From NCBI GenBank assembly GCA_019637855.1, contig JAHBUX010000013.1, forward strand, positions 1 to 64,000: DNA of 64,000 bases. Reading direction: 5' to 3'. A program made the translations under genes and the position numbers. The DNA comes from Bdellovibrionales bacterium (GTDB lineage: Bacteria > Bdellovibrionota > Bdellovibrionia > Bdellovibrionales > UBA1609). The notes under the pieces were generated by a model. It was not told where the DNA came from. It searched no databases and saw nothing but the letters and a program-made list of their open reading frames with translations. Positions 26,882 to 35,025 of this stretch are shown one piece after another; within the stretch, counting starts at the first letter, position 1; each line of letters starts with the position of its first letter.

Positions 26882-29807
26882 GGACCTGTCCCCGGTCAAA
26901 GCGCAAATGCTGATCGAAGTGACCCTCGGGAATAGCCTGATGACTGACCATCACGATCGTCGCCCGTGCCTTGATCTCGCCGAGGAGAACCAGGAGTTGT
27001 TCGAGCTCTTCCGTACTTAATCCGGCCGTGATCTCGTCAAGCAGGATCAGATTCGCGCCCGAGTGCTCTGCACGCACGAGTTCAATCCGAATTCTCTCCC
27101 AGCGACTCAAGCTTTTAAGCTCGCGGTTCTCGTACTCGGTGGATAAGGCCGCAGTCGCACTCGAGAGACGCAAATACTCTCCCACCGAAATGGCAAATTG
27201 CGGGAGAGCTTGCGCAATGGAAAATGAAGCCCCCACCTCCAGCGAGCCCGCCGAAGGCCGCAAATGCCCTTGCAAAAGACGCAAGAAGGTCGACTTGCCC
27301 GATCCTGTTGCACCCGAGACCAAATAGCTGCGCTTCGAATTCAGTGTGAGATTCACAGGACCGAACTGAAAGTCCGTGCGCCCCTCATAACGATGTAAAA
27401 CTGCGCTGAGGCGAACATTCTCAATAGATGCTACAGCCGACGCACCCGCGTTCGTCTCACTCAGACTTAGGACCGAAGACATATTAAAAAGCATCTGTTC
27501 AGACGACACGTAGTCATTCAGCAGACGTCCCAAGCTACGCGAAATCTCGTAGCTCATAAAGACAAAGACCAGATCAAATGTGGAGGTATGGGCACCGCCC
27601 CAAAGCAGCCAGCCGGCCGACAGAACGAACGGCACCAAGGCCATCAGTTGATTTGCCAACACGATCTTCTGACGCTGAAATGACACGGCCAATTCGAGCC
27701 CATAGAGTTCGCCCCAACGACCACTCAGTTGAGCCGTCATCAGCGCGCGACGACGCGAGACCACGCCTGATTGATGGACCATATCAAGGCCTTCAAACGT
27801 AAAGCTCAATGTCTCATCACGCGTGCAGAGGAAACTTTTGCGTTTTTCCTGCAGCCCCCGATAGGCCCGCAAGCCCAGCGCGAAGAGCGCCACCGTGCTC
27901 GCGACAAGAACGAGCGTAGATCCTGGTTGACGCCAAATCGTCCACACCAAGAAGACGGCAATTCCTATTGCAGTCTGTAGAAGCGAAACCGCATAGGAGG
28001 GAAAATTCATCTGTAGATCGAAGAAGTCCGAGACCAGGCGTTTAAGCGCCGCCGCTTTCTCGTTTCGAATGCCTGAAGTGATAAGCGCCGTGAAAAGTTC
28101 TTCGATCCGGCGAGAAAGTCCCACATAGGCTAGCCCCTGCTTGAGCGCCGTCGCCACCAGCAAAGCCGATACCAACGCCGCACACGTCTTCCATCCCAAA
28201 GAACCAGCAACGGCGCGATTGAAGAGCCAAAGTAAAATCTCACAAGTCAAAACCACTGCCGCTACGAACAAGACACGCGCTTGCAAAAAGCCAAGCAAGA
28301 TGGCGGGCAACGAAAGACGGTCGGATACCACCTGCGCTGCCTTTACCGACGATGAGACCTGAGTGGTCACCGCAGTTTCGGAAGAGTCATGTGCAGCCGT
28401 TTCCTCTTCAATATTGGTGACATCAGGCAAAGTTTGAAAACTACCGCCGGCGCTGAGTCGCCACCGCTGGGGCAAAGCCTCAATAGCAGCGGCGGTCTTG
28501 CTCAAAACCAAGAGTTGGGGTGCCTGATCGGACGTCGTCCACCGGCGAATGATCGTACGCCAAGTGACTCGGTCCAACGAGTCTGCTGTTTGGACCAGAA
28601 GCACACGCTCAGGTTGCGCGTAAATAGCGCGCGCGAGGGCCAAGCGTGCACGTTGGCCACCGGAAATTCGCGAACCACGTGGTCCCACCGGCAGGTCCGC
28701 ACTCAATTCAAACGCACTTAAGTGCAACGCCAGCTGCAAGCGAGCCTCGTCCAAAGGCAAACCGCCAACTATATTTTCGCGCACCGTCTGATTCAAGATC
28801 ACAGGCTCACGGCTCAGAACCTCCGTACCCATGACAGTGCTTTCGGCGAGCACAACGGCGTCAAAGTCCCCTGGCACCTCGACAACCACGCCGACAAAAC
28901 GACCCTCCGGCACGCGCATGTTCGAACTGACCTGAACCTGCGCCGACGATGGCCTCAAAAACTCATCGACTTTGCGAATCACCGGCGCGGTAAAACGAAG
29001 CACGCGATAGTTATCGATCATATTCTGTATCAGCTGCGAAACCACCAGCGCCGAAAGCGAGAGTGTCAGTCCGCTCCCCGCCGTATCCGCGGGCACGACC
29101 AGCAGAAGCAAAAGTGCAAACAGACGCACAAAACCTTCGTTGAAGGTTTGATTTCCGACCTGTAGCCACGCGCGCTCACGTAAGATCTTGGAGTAGTCCC
29201 GGCGTTGATCCAACAGATAAGCTTCACCAAAAGCGCTAAGATCTGCGGCGCGAACTTGCGCCAACTGCGATTCCAGCTCTTGCACTCGCGCGACCTGCTT
29301 ACGCTCAGCTCCCAAAAGCTTCTGATAAAGATCCCCGATCTTCTTCACGAACCAAGTCGACACCAAGATAAAAATTAAAAGCGCCACAATGACCGCGCAT
29401 ACCGCCCACTGCCAAGTCCAAATCGTCACCCCCAAAAACGCCGCGAGAACGACGGCTGTGCTGACGAAATCCAATGCATAAACAGATTGTGTAAGTTGTT
29501 GCGCATACTGCGTGAGGAAGACTGTGTACGACGCGGGATTTTGTATGTCTGCTGCCAGCAGGCGTGTACGCAGCCGCTCAAGCACCTCGTATTTTATACG
29601 CAACATTGTTTTTTGCTCGAGCCACGAAACTGATGTGCGCAGTAAGGCCAGCGCCACCGGTAAAGCTAGGAAGAGCCATCCGGATCCTTTCAAAGCACGT
29701 GCAAATACAACCGGCTGCATGGCAATGCCACCATAAAGAGCAAGCTGCAAAAGCAAAAGAACTCCGGCTTGAGCGGGAGAAAGGCGAATCGTTTTAAGAA
29801 ATGGCAT
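26871..29807 (-). CDS. single-chain double ABC exporter with one degenerate ATP site
   Basis: 978 residues arranged as membrane domain 1, nucleotide domain 1, membrane domain 2 and nucleotide domain 2, all in one chain. Nucleotide domain 1 has an intact signature SGGQRARLALARA (~residue 382) but no Walker A, and Walker B is altered (VLLVQTADSLD). Nucleotide domain 2 has Walker A GATGSGKST (~831), Walker B LILLDEITAGLS (~921) and VMVSHQ, but its signature is degraded (LSRWERIRIE). Thus one composite ATP site is consensus and the other is dead. ATG 29807 overlaps the TPR gene. No peptidase (C39) domain is present. Probable peptide exporter from context. Confidence 0.85.
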   Translation of the reverse strand: MPFLKTIRLSPAQAGVLLLLQLALYGGIAMQPVVFARALKGSGWLFLALPVALALLRTSVSWLEQKTMLRIKYEVLERLRTRLLAADIQNPASYTVFLTQYAQQLTQSVYALDFVSTAVVLAAFLGVTIWTWQWAVCAVIVALLIFILVSTWFVKKIGDLYQKLLGAERKQVARVQELESQLAQVRAADLSAFGEAYLLDQRRDYSKILRERAWLQVGNQTFNEGFVRLFALLLLLVVPADTAGSGLTLSLSALVVSQLIQNMIDNYRVLRFTAPVIRKVDEFLRPSSAQVQVSSNMRVPEGRFVGVVVEVPGDFDAVVLAESTVMGTEVLSREPVILNQTVRENIVGGLPLDEARLQLALHLSAFELSADLPVGPRGSRISGGQRARLALARAIYAQPERVLLVQTADSLDRVTWRTIIRRWTTSDQAPQLLVLSKTAAAIEALPQRWRLSAGGSFQTLPDVTNIEEETAAHDSSETAVTTQVSSSVKAAQVVSDRLSLPAILLGFLQARVLFVAAVVLTCEILLWLFNRAVAGSLGWKTCAALVSALLVATALKQGLAYVGLSRRIEELFTALITSGIRNEKAAALKRLVSDFFDLQMNFPSYAVSLLQTAIGIAVFLVWTIWRQPGSTLVLVASTVALFALGLRAYRGLQEKRKSFLCTRDETLSFTFEGLDMVHQSGVVSRRRALMTAQLSGRWGELYGLELAVSFQRQKIVLANQLMALVPFVLSAGWLLWGGAHTSTFDLVFVFMSYEISRSLGRLLNDYVSSEQMLFNMSSVLSLSETNAGASAVASIENVRLSAVLHRYEGRTDFQFGPVNLTLNSKRSYLVSGATGSGKSTFLRLLQGHLRPSAGSLEVGASFSIAQALPQFAISVGEYLRLSSATAALSTEYENRELKSLSRWERIRIELVRAEHSGANLILLDEITAGLSTEELEQLLVLLGEIKARATIVMVSHQAIPEGHFDQHLRFDRGQVHVC

Positions 29808-31152
29808 CGACTGCCTCCAGGAATTTTTCGACCGAAACCCTAAGCGCCGAGGCCTCTTCGACGTCCTCCCGGCTAAGCATTGTGCCTTCCACACGCGCCA
29901 ACCAAGTTTTAGCGGCGCCCCAATCCTCGAGTTGGTAGCAGATCTTGGCAAGATCCAATGCGAGCATGTCGGTCCTCATGCCCAGGGAAAAGGCCGACTC
30001 CAAGTGCTCGCGCGCCGGCGTGAACTGTCCTTCCTCCGCCAACAGAAAGCCTTTTAAGGCCAGTGCTTCCGGAAGCAAAGGATCCAAACGCAGGGCCTCG
30101 TCTACGAAAGCCACGGCCTCCGCACTTCGACCCTCATCCAAAAGATGATTGGCCAGGTCGAGATGATGTTCAGGGAAGAGCGGATCGATAGCAATGCTGC
30201 GGCTATGCGCAGCCACTGCCTTTTCAGAGTCGCCAAGAGCGGCATAAACGCGGCCCAGGTTATTTTGCAAAACGGTCTCGTGCAGTCCTCCACCAAAAGG
30301 CGTGCGACTGAGGCGTTTGATTCCCTCAACTAAAAGATCGGCGGCAGCTTGAAGCTGACCTACACGAAATAGAACTAAGGCATAGCCATTGCGATTGAAT
30401 ACGGTTTCATAAATCGTTTCCGGGGCTTCTGAGTTGAGAGTCTGCAGGATCTGATAAGCCTCCTGCAGATATCTGCCCGCGCGTTCAATGCTGCGTTCAC
30501 CGCCCTTATGGTGACGCGCCATCAGCATCGCGAGTGAGTAATAGGCCCGCGCGCGTTCAAGCCCCCCGAAATCGGCCCATTTCTGATAAAAAAATTCGGC
30601 CTCAGTGCCGCGTTCTTGCAAGTTATAGGCGGCGCCCAGGCTGCTAAGAATACGCGGAGTGAGATTGCGCTTTTCTTCGCGCCAGTCGTCAGCAATCTGG
30701 ACTGCAAGCCAAGAGTCGCCGACGTTAAGCAAATGCACCAGAAAGTCGCAGAAATTGCTTACGCCAAACGTCTTTGCAATTGTGGCCAAACGCTTCTGAG
30801 GCGTCAATGGACCGACAGTGAGGGGCATTTCGATTTGGATCGTGATTTGTTCCGCTAGGACTTGGAAAAACTCGGCACTCGCATGATCGCAGGGCTCGGC
30901 AAGATGCAAATGGAAACCTGTGAAACCGCGTTCGCGCAACTGGCGAGCTAAACCACGGAACGAACGCAAGATGCGTTGCCGGGTGTAGAAGCGAATCTGA
31001 TTTTTTGACGGTTGAGAATCGCTGAGGCTATGAGGGCCACTCGCATCGTATTGAATATGTTGAACAGCTCGCGACGTAAGTCCCACCTGGGAAAGGAAGT
31101 CACGGGCGGCAGAAAAGCTGATGAAGTTGTTGTGAATTTTTAAATCGATCAT
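29794..31152 (-). CDS. TPR-repeat protein, partner of the exporter
   Basis: 452 residues. The first ~170 form an unfamiliar domain (FLSQVGLTSRAVQHIQYDASG...FTGFHLHLAEPCDHASAEFF). From about residue 170 to 430 there are TPR-like helical pairs, with clear repeats LGRVYAALGDSEKAVAAHSRSIAIDP and LLDEGRSAEAVAFVDEALRLDP. No signal peptide is present, so it is cytoplasmic. It lies between the 27-residue peptide gene (62 bases upstream) and the ABC exporter (14-base overlap). TPR proteins bind peptides in several signalling systems, so binding of the upstream peptide is a fair guess. Confidence 0.7.
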   Translation of the reverse strand: MIDLKIHNNFISFSAARDFLSQVGLTSRAVQHIQYDASGPHSLSDSQPSKNQIRFYTRQRILRSFRGLARQLRERGFTGFHLHLAEPCDHASAEFFQVLAEQITIQIEMPLTVGPLTPQKRLATIAKTFGVSNFCDFLVHLLNVGDSWLAVQIADDWREEKRNLTPRILSSLGAAYNLQERGTEAEFFYQKWADFGGLERARAYYSLAMLMARHHKGGERSIERAGRYLQEAYQILQTLNSEAPETIYETVFNRNGYALVLFRVGQLQAAADLLVEGIKRLSRTPFGGGLHETVLQNNLGRVYAALGDSEKAVAAHSRSIAIDPLFPEHHLDLANHLLDEGRSAEAVAFVDEALRLDPLLPEALALKGFLLAEEGQFTPAREHLESAFSLGMRTDMLALDLAKICYQLEDWGAAKTWLARVEGTMLSREDVEEASALRVSVEKFLEAVDAIS

Positions 31153-31214
31153 GTGACTCTCCGGAAAATCACACCCGGCCGCAAAACGCGGCCGGGCTAC
31201 GGGTTCGACATGAC

Positions 31215-31298
31215 TTAGGCGATTTCGCCGGACTTATAACAATACATCACGCCAAGATTGACTTTCGGGCGGCGGATTTTGCTGATTTTGATCTTCAT
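31215..31298 (-). CDS. 27-residue basic peptide, candidate secreted peptide
   Basis: Preceded by a near-perfect site (AAAGGAGG, then ATCTC, then ATG). The peptide starts MKIKISKIRRPKVNLG and ends YKSGEIA, with one Cys (residue 19) in VMYCYK. The first half is strongly basic. It is the gene just before the TPR and ABC genes. It is not a typical double-glycine leader, since no GG or GA precedes a core. Real translation is likely given the ribosome site; its role is inference. Confidence 0.6.
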   Translation of the reverse strand: MKIKISKIRRPKVNLGVMYCYKSGEIA

Positions 31299-31356
31299 GA
31301 GATCCTCCTTTGTTGAAGGCCTCACAAAGCAGTGGATGTGCCAAGCTCAAATCGTT

Positions 31357-31437
31357 TTAGGCCGTCCCGCTCGTCCGAACGGCGGTAATAGTCCTATTTA
31401 TTGGACTAAGTATTCGGTCGTTATAGTTTGCGGACAT
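31357..31437 (-). CDS. 26-residue second small peptide ORF
   Basis: Starts MSANYNDRILSPINRT and ends VRTSGTA, with GGAG four bases before the ATG. It lies 58 bases upstream of the 27-residue peptide. Both end in a short SG.A-type tail (SGTA against SGEIA), which may be chance. The ribosome site is inside the closing stem of the structured leader at 31442-31496. It could be a leader peptide or a co-peptide. Confidence 0.4.
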   Translation of the reverse strand: MSANYNDRILSPINRTITAVRTSGTA

Positions 31438-31441
31438 AGGT

Positions 31442-31496
31442 CTCCGTCGGCCACGCAGATTGTGGCAAAACAGGCTACGTGCCTGTGTCCCCGGAG
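31442..31496 (-). promoter_or_regulatory. structured leader, three-way junction over a ribosome site
   Basis: Plus-strand coordinates: outer stem CTCCG/CGGAG (31442-31446 with 31492-31496), arm 1 GCCAC/GTGGC with 7-base loop (31450-31466), arm 2 ACAGGC/GCCTGT with 5-base loop (31470-31486). Read on the minus strand, the outer stem contains the GGAG ribosome site of the 26-residue ORF. This looks like translational control by RNA folding. It does not match a riboswitch class that I know. Confidence 0.45.
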
Positions 31497-31523
31497 GGTG
31501 GGCTTCGTGGCGAGACTGGGCGA

Positions 31524-31766
31524 CTACTCTTTTGTCTTCAGGCGATCGTCATTTTCTTCGATGAATTTCTTAATTTCATCGGAGATTCCCAAAAGCTTCA
31601 GCCATTGTTCTTTGTAAAGAGTGACAGGAAATCGGCCCATGCCGTAGACAGACAAAGCCCCTTTCTCACTCACCTTCATCGAAAGCGTGCCGGCTTTGGG
31701 TTTTGATTTTAGAGCCGCGTTTTCGGCTTTAAGACGTTCAATTTCAGCTTTCAAATCATCAGACAC
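31524..31766 (-). CDS. small coiled-coil protein, 80 residues, unknown
   Basis: GTG 31766 is preceded by GGAGG at 4-5 bases, which decides the start. Residues ~4-22 form a leucine-zipper-like coiled coil (LKAEIERLKAENAALKSK), followed by a compact domain VSEKGALSVYGMGRFPVTLYK. I recall similar small proteins of unknown function in other bacteria. Cytoplasmic, no signal. It is separated from the peptide locus by a 27-base gap plus the structured leader. Confidence 0.6.
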   Translation of the reverse strand: MSDDLKAEIERLKAENAALKSKPKAGTLSMKVSEKGALSVYGMGRFPVTLYKEQWLKLLGISDEIKKFIEENDDRLKTKE

Positions 31767-31934
31767 AAAACCTCCAAAGTTGCTAATACATGAGTGATAG
31801 TCGCCCAGTCCAAATCCGGCGTCAATTTCTGTCACCTATCGAGGATAGCCTTTCTGTAGAGTTCTCGAATTAGTCTCCGACTCGATAATAAAATTTTGTC
31901 AACCGGAGTATAAGTGTATTGGGATCTCATTTGA

Positions 31935-32231
31935 ATGATCCTCAATACAGTCAAGTATTATACTTTAGTCAACGAAACTAGGATTGGACAAAACATAGCT
32001 CAGTGGCATTGGTTCGGTCCACTTGCCGGAATCAGCACATTGTTTTTTGAGGTTGGCTTTTTACCAATATTACTATCGCGGAAATTTCCGGGGGTACTCG
32101 CCATTGCCGGAATCTCCTTTCACCTGGGAATATGGATTGTCATGGGAATCTCATTCTGGCATCTCTGGCTATTCTATCCAGCCCTGTTTTTGAACTTCGA
32201 AAAACGGAAGTGCGCGCCATGGAAAATTTGA
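31935..32231 (+). pseudogene. C-terminal remnant of an HTTM-like membrane protein
   Basis: A stop codon directly precedes the first ATG. The 98 codons encode hydrophobic segments with LFFEVGFLPILL, GISFHLGIWIVMGISF and LWLFYPALFLNF, which resemble the last helices of HTTM (vitamin-K carboxylase-like) proteins. The missing N-terminal helices suggest a deletion. The end overlaps the S66 peptidase by 13 bases. It could also be a small membrane protein in its own right. Confidence 0.4.
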
Positions 32232-33250
32232 TTAAACCGCCCAGATTAAAGCGCGGAGATACAATCGCTGTTTTTACTCCATCATCGCCCGCACATCTTG
32301 GAATTTTTCGCGAAAAATATCAGCATGGGTTGGCAGAACTACGACGCCTTGGCTTTAAAGTCATCGAAGGCTCGCTTACCGCTTCGCAACGGACCCAAGG
32401 ATATCGAACGGCATCGGGACGCGATCGGGCGGCGGAGCTTATGGAGCTGTTTTTAAATCCGCAGGTGCGTGCCATCTTTTCCACCATTGGAGGATCAAAC
32501 TCCGCAAGCCTGTTGCCTTATCTAGATTTTCAGGCCATCCGCGCCCATCCTAAAATTTTCTGCGGCTATAGCGATGTGACGAGCTTGCATATGGCCATCG
32601 GTAAACTCGCCGGCCTTTCGACACTCTATGGGCCTGCGATCATGCCTACATTCGGAGAGTTTCCTCATCTTTTATCCTACTCAGAAAATTCTTTTCTCCG
32701 CGCTGTGGGTATGTTGCCACCCGAAAAGGAGATAGCACCGCCCGAACGTTGGAGCCGTCAGATCCGGGATATCACTTCGGGTGCATGGAAAACGGAGGCA
32801 CGAACCTATATCGATAATTCAGGTTGGATGGTTGGCTACCCTGGCCAGGCGGAAGGCCCCGCCGTCGTCGCCAATCTAAATACGCTCCTAACCTTGATGG
32901 GTACGCCCTACTTTCCTGAGTTGAAAGGCAAAATTGTAGTCTTGGAGGAAATGGAAGCTTCCATGAGCCAGCAAGAACGAAGGTGGACACAGCTTCGACA
33001 GACGGGAGTTCTCGATGACATTCAGGCTCTTTTAGTTGGCAAGCCTGAGGTTCTTAAGACTGAAGGGGCGCCCTTTACTCTAAACGAATTGATTGAAGAT
33101 ATTCTTGTGGGCCTACCCTTCCCACGAGTTTACGATTTCGACTGCGGCCATACATCACCCATGTTGACCTTAGCGCAGGGAACACCACTGCGCTTGGATG
33201 CGAATGGCGAATGCGCACGCCTTTTCCAACTCGACGCAATGGTACGATAG
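32219..33250 (+). CDS. S66 family LD-carboxypeptidase / MccF-like peptidase
   Basis: 343 residues from ATG 32219. S66 enzymes trim murein tetrapeptides (LdcA) or detoxify microcin C (MccF). Visible features are IAVFTPSSPA, the nucleophile region FCGYSDVTSLHMA, the Glu in KIVVLEEME and the His in YDFDCGHTSP, giving the full Ser-Glu-His triad. The branch (long middle part, GYPGQAEGPAVVANL) looks closer to MccF-like than to E. coli LdcA, but I cannot settle it without alignment. It lies 7 kb from the ThiF-MFS-peptide operon. Confidence 0.85.
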   Translation: MENLIKPPRLKRGDTIAVFTPSSPAHLGIFREKYQHGLAELRRLGFKVIEGSLTASQRTQGYRTASGRDRAAELMELFLNPQVRAIFSTIGGSNSASLLPYLDFQAIRAHPKIFCGYSDVTSLHMAIGKLAGLSTLYGPAIMPTFGEFPHLLSYSENSFLRAVGMLPPEKEIAPPERWSRQIRDITSGAWKTEARTYIDNSGWMVGYPGQAEGPAVVANLNTLLTLMGTPYFPELKGKIVVLEEMEASMSQQERRWTQLRQTGVLDDIQALLVGKPEVLKTEGAPFTLNELIEDILVGLPFPRVYDFDCGHTSPMLTLAQGTPLRLDANGECARLFQLDAMVR

Positions 33251-33332
33251 CACTCCCGCCGGGCTGCCTTCGGAAATGGAACGACTAGTTCCCCATTGAC
33301 CGCCAAATACCTAGCGATTTAAATTCGTTTCG

Positions 33333-33507
33333 TTAGGGAGTAGTCGCTTGGGTTTTGCCCAAAGAGACGGGTCGACATACTGGGAATAAAGCCCCGGCCC
33401 GCCTACAGGAGATATCCTGCTGACGAGACTGACACTGGTGATAACAATCGCCGTGTCGTCTCGTTTCTCTCGCAAGAGAACCTTGGCCTCACGGCAGAAA
33501 TGAGGCC
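33333..33507 (+). promoter_or_regulatory. yybP-ykoY manganese riboswitch with ribosome-site hairpin
   Basis: The leader contains GGGAGTAG at its 5' side, GTCGACATACTGGG...CCCCGGC in the paired internal region, and GCAAGA near the 3' side, matching the yybP-ykoY pattern (GGGGAGUAG, GUCGUCAA.., GCAAGACC). A 7-bp hairpin GGCCTCA/TGAGGCC (33485-33507) then covers the GAGG of the downstream gene. The CCTTGG that should close the aptamer overlaps this hairpin, so metal binding would free the ribosome site. The 3' GCAAGA-GAA-CC insertion is atypical. Confidence 0.72.
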
Positions 33508-33510
33508 TCT

Positions 33511-34065
33511 ATGGACGCACTGATCAATTCCTTCTTGTTGGTATTCGCTGGGGAGATGGGGGACAAAACCCAACTGCTCGCACTGGTTCTGACCGCGCGC
33601 TTTCGTAAACCGTGGGTCATTCTTGCGGGTGTGTTTGTAGCCACCCTCTTGAACCACGCGCTGGCCTCCTGGGCCGGTGGGTTGGCAGCCTCTTTTGTCG
33701 ATCCTGAGGTCTTGAAATGGACCCTAGCCGGACTTTTCTTCGCCTTTGCAGTTTGGCTTTTAATTCCCGATAAAGAAGAAGAACTGAAGACCGTAAGCAA
33801 GTATGGCGCCTTTCTCACGACCGTCATCGCCTTTTTCTTGGCTGAAATGGGCGACAAAACACAGTTGGCAACTATCGCACTCGGCGCAAGATACTCCAAC
33901 ACCGCGATCGTTACCCTCGGCACCACCCTAGGCATGCTGGCCTCAAATGCGCTGGCCATTTTTTTGGGCGATAGGCTGTTGAAACGCATTCCAATGAAAT
34001 GGATCCGCGGGTTTGCTTCTCTGCTTTTTGTCGCCTTTGGAATCGCAATCCTAGTTAGCTTTTAA
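33511..34065 (+). CDS. GDT1/UPF0016 family cation (Mn2+) transporter
   Basis: 184 residues with six membrane helices in two repeats. Each repeat has the family motif EMGDKTQ: GEMGDKTQLLALVL near residue 15 and AEMGDKTQLATIAL near 112. Bacterial members export manganese (MneA) and the family includes yeast Gdt1 and human TMEM165. The Mn-type riboswitch in the leader agrees with manganese export. It is followed on the other strand by an unknown exported protein. Confidence 0.92.
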   Translation: MDALINSFLLVFAGEMGDKTQLLALVLTARFRKPWVILAGVFVATLLNHALASWAGGLAASFVDPEVLKWTLAGLFFAFAVWLLIPDKEEELKTVSKYGAFLTTVIAFFLAEMGDKTQLATIALGARYSNTAIVTLGTTLGMLASNALAIFLGDRLLKRIPMKWIRGFASLLFVAFGIAILVSF

Positions 34066-34072
34066 CATCGGC

Positions 34073-34882
34073 CTACAGCTGCATCCCTAGCCATGCGCGG
34101 AATAAACGAGCGTAGTACACATTTGCCGTTTCGCTCTCGGCGTATTTGTCGAGAGCCCGCACCCGGAGCATAACTTGATCTAAGAACTCATGATCGATGC
34201 TTACGTGGTCCACGAACGCTGTCTTTACCGCTCCCACCACCGAGCGGTCATCCGGGTCGATATCGCGAAACAGAGTGCGCAGACGGACCGCCGCCTCGGC
34301 AATCTGGGCAGCGGCATAGTCGCGGTTGTCGCTGCCAGCCGCTCGATAAGCTTCATAGAAATTCTGATGCACGGAAATTAGGAATTGTGTGACTACATTG
34401 CGGCTCATTTGTTCGTTGAGACTGTAGTTCTCTTGAGTCTTACGCCATAACCCTTCAAGCTTTCGCATATCGACCGCGTAGTGCGGACTTTCAAGCTCCG
34501 CCCTCCTCACACCAAAAGCCATTTTTCTAAATCCGGAAGAAAGAGGCTCCCAAATAGGAGCCCCGAAAACATACACCCCTAACGTTGAAACCTGAGTGAG
34601 AAAAAACGAAATGAACTGCAGATCCGGTGGCAGCGAGGCACTGACATATGTTGTCGCAGCCGCACTTGCAATCATCGTGGCGATCAAAATGGAGTAACCC
34701 CGCACCTCGCGCCCGCGGTGGCCCTTTTCTCTAAGATCCTTTTCGATGATCGTTGCGACCTTAAGCCCCAAGCTCTCATCGCCAACTAGCTCCCTCTGAC
34801 AGTCACCGGTATCGGCCCATGAAGCTTGCGGCGTAGTTAAGACACTCGATGCAAATAAGATAGAAAACAGAAAGCGAGTCAT
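34073..34882 (-). CDS. exported protein of unknown function under a B12 riboswitch
   Basis: 269 residues with signal peptide MTRFLFSILFASSVLTTPQASWA. A hydrophobic stretch follows (YSILIATMIASAAATTYV, then FISFFLTQVSTLGVYVFGAPIW), so it may be membrane-attached. The second half is helical with many Arg and Ala residues and no motif I know. It is preceded directly by a cobalamin riboswitch, and the SD (CAGGAG) is close to its closing stem, so B12 should repress it. No cob or btu gene is visible around it. Role unknown; a B12 uptake or replacement function would fit the regulation. Confidence 0.6.
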   Translation of the reverse strand: MTRFLFSILFASSVLTTPQASWADTGDCQRELVGDESLGLKVATIIEKDLREKGHRGREVRGYSILIATMIASAAATTYVSASLPPDLQFISFFLTQVSTLGVYVFGAPIWEPLSSGFRKMAFGVRRAELESPHYAVDMRKLEGLWRKTQENYSLNEQMSRNVVTQFLISVHQNFYEAYRAAGSDNRDYAAAQIAEAAVRLRTLFRDIDPDDRSVVGAVKTAFVDHVSIDHEFLDQVMLRVRALDKYAESETANVYYARLFRAWLGMQL

Positions 34883-34891
34883 GTGGAGTCT

Positions 34892-35008
34892 CCTGCTCGG
34901 GAATATTGCAATTGAATGAGCGATCGGGCTTCCAACTTTTCAGTCGATTACCGTTGCGGCACAGCCCCGGACTCTCACCGGGTTCCCTCATTCAACTTCC
35001 TAAGCAGG
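34892..35008 (-). promoter_or_regulatory. cobalamin riboswitch
   Basis: On the minus strand the core reads GAGGGAACCCGGTGAGAGTC, then CGGGGCTGTGCCGCAACGG and TAATCGACTG, with a later GGAAGCCCGA. This is the GGGAA..CGGUG.GAxUCCG..GCUG.CCGCAACxGUAA pattern of the B12 aptamer. The outer stem pairs CCTGCT-type sequence at 35003-35008 with 34892-34897 (AGCAGG), which abuts the ribosome site CAGGAG before the ATG at 34882. A perfect GAATGAG/CTCATTC arm encloses the core. Confidence 0.9.
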
Positions 35009-35025
35009 TATCACACAGTTGGACG

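Noticed and set aside
31258-31617. 119-codon plus-strand ORF across the second peptide locus
   Set aside because: It is antisense to the 27-residue peptide, the structured leader and the coiled-coil gene, has no ribosome site and no family resemblance.
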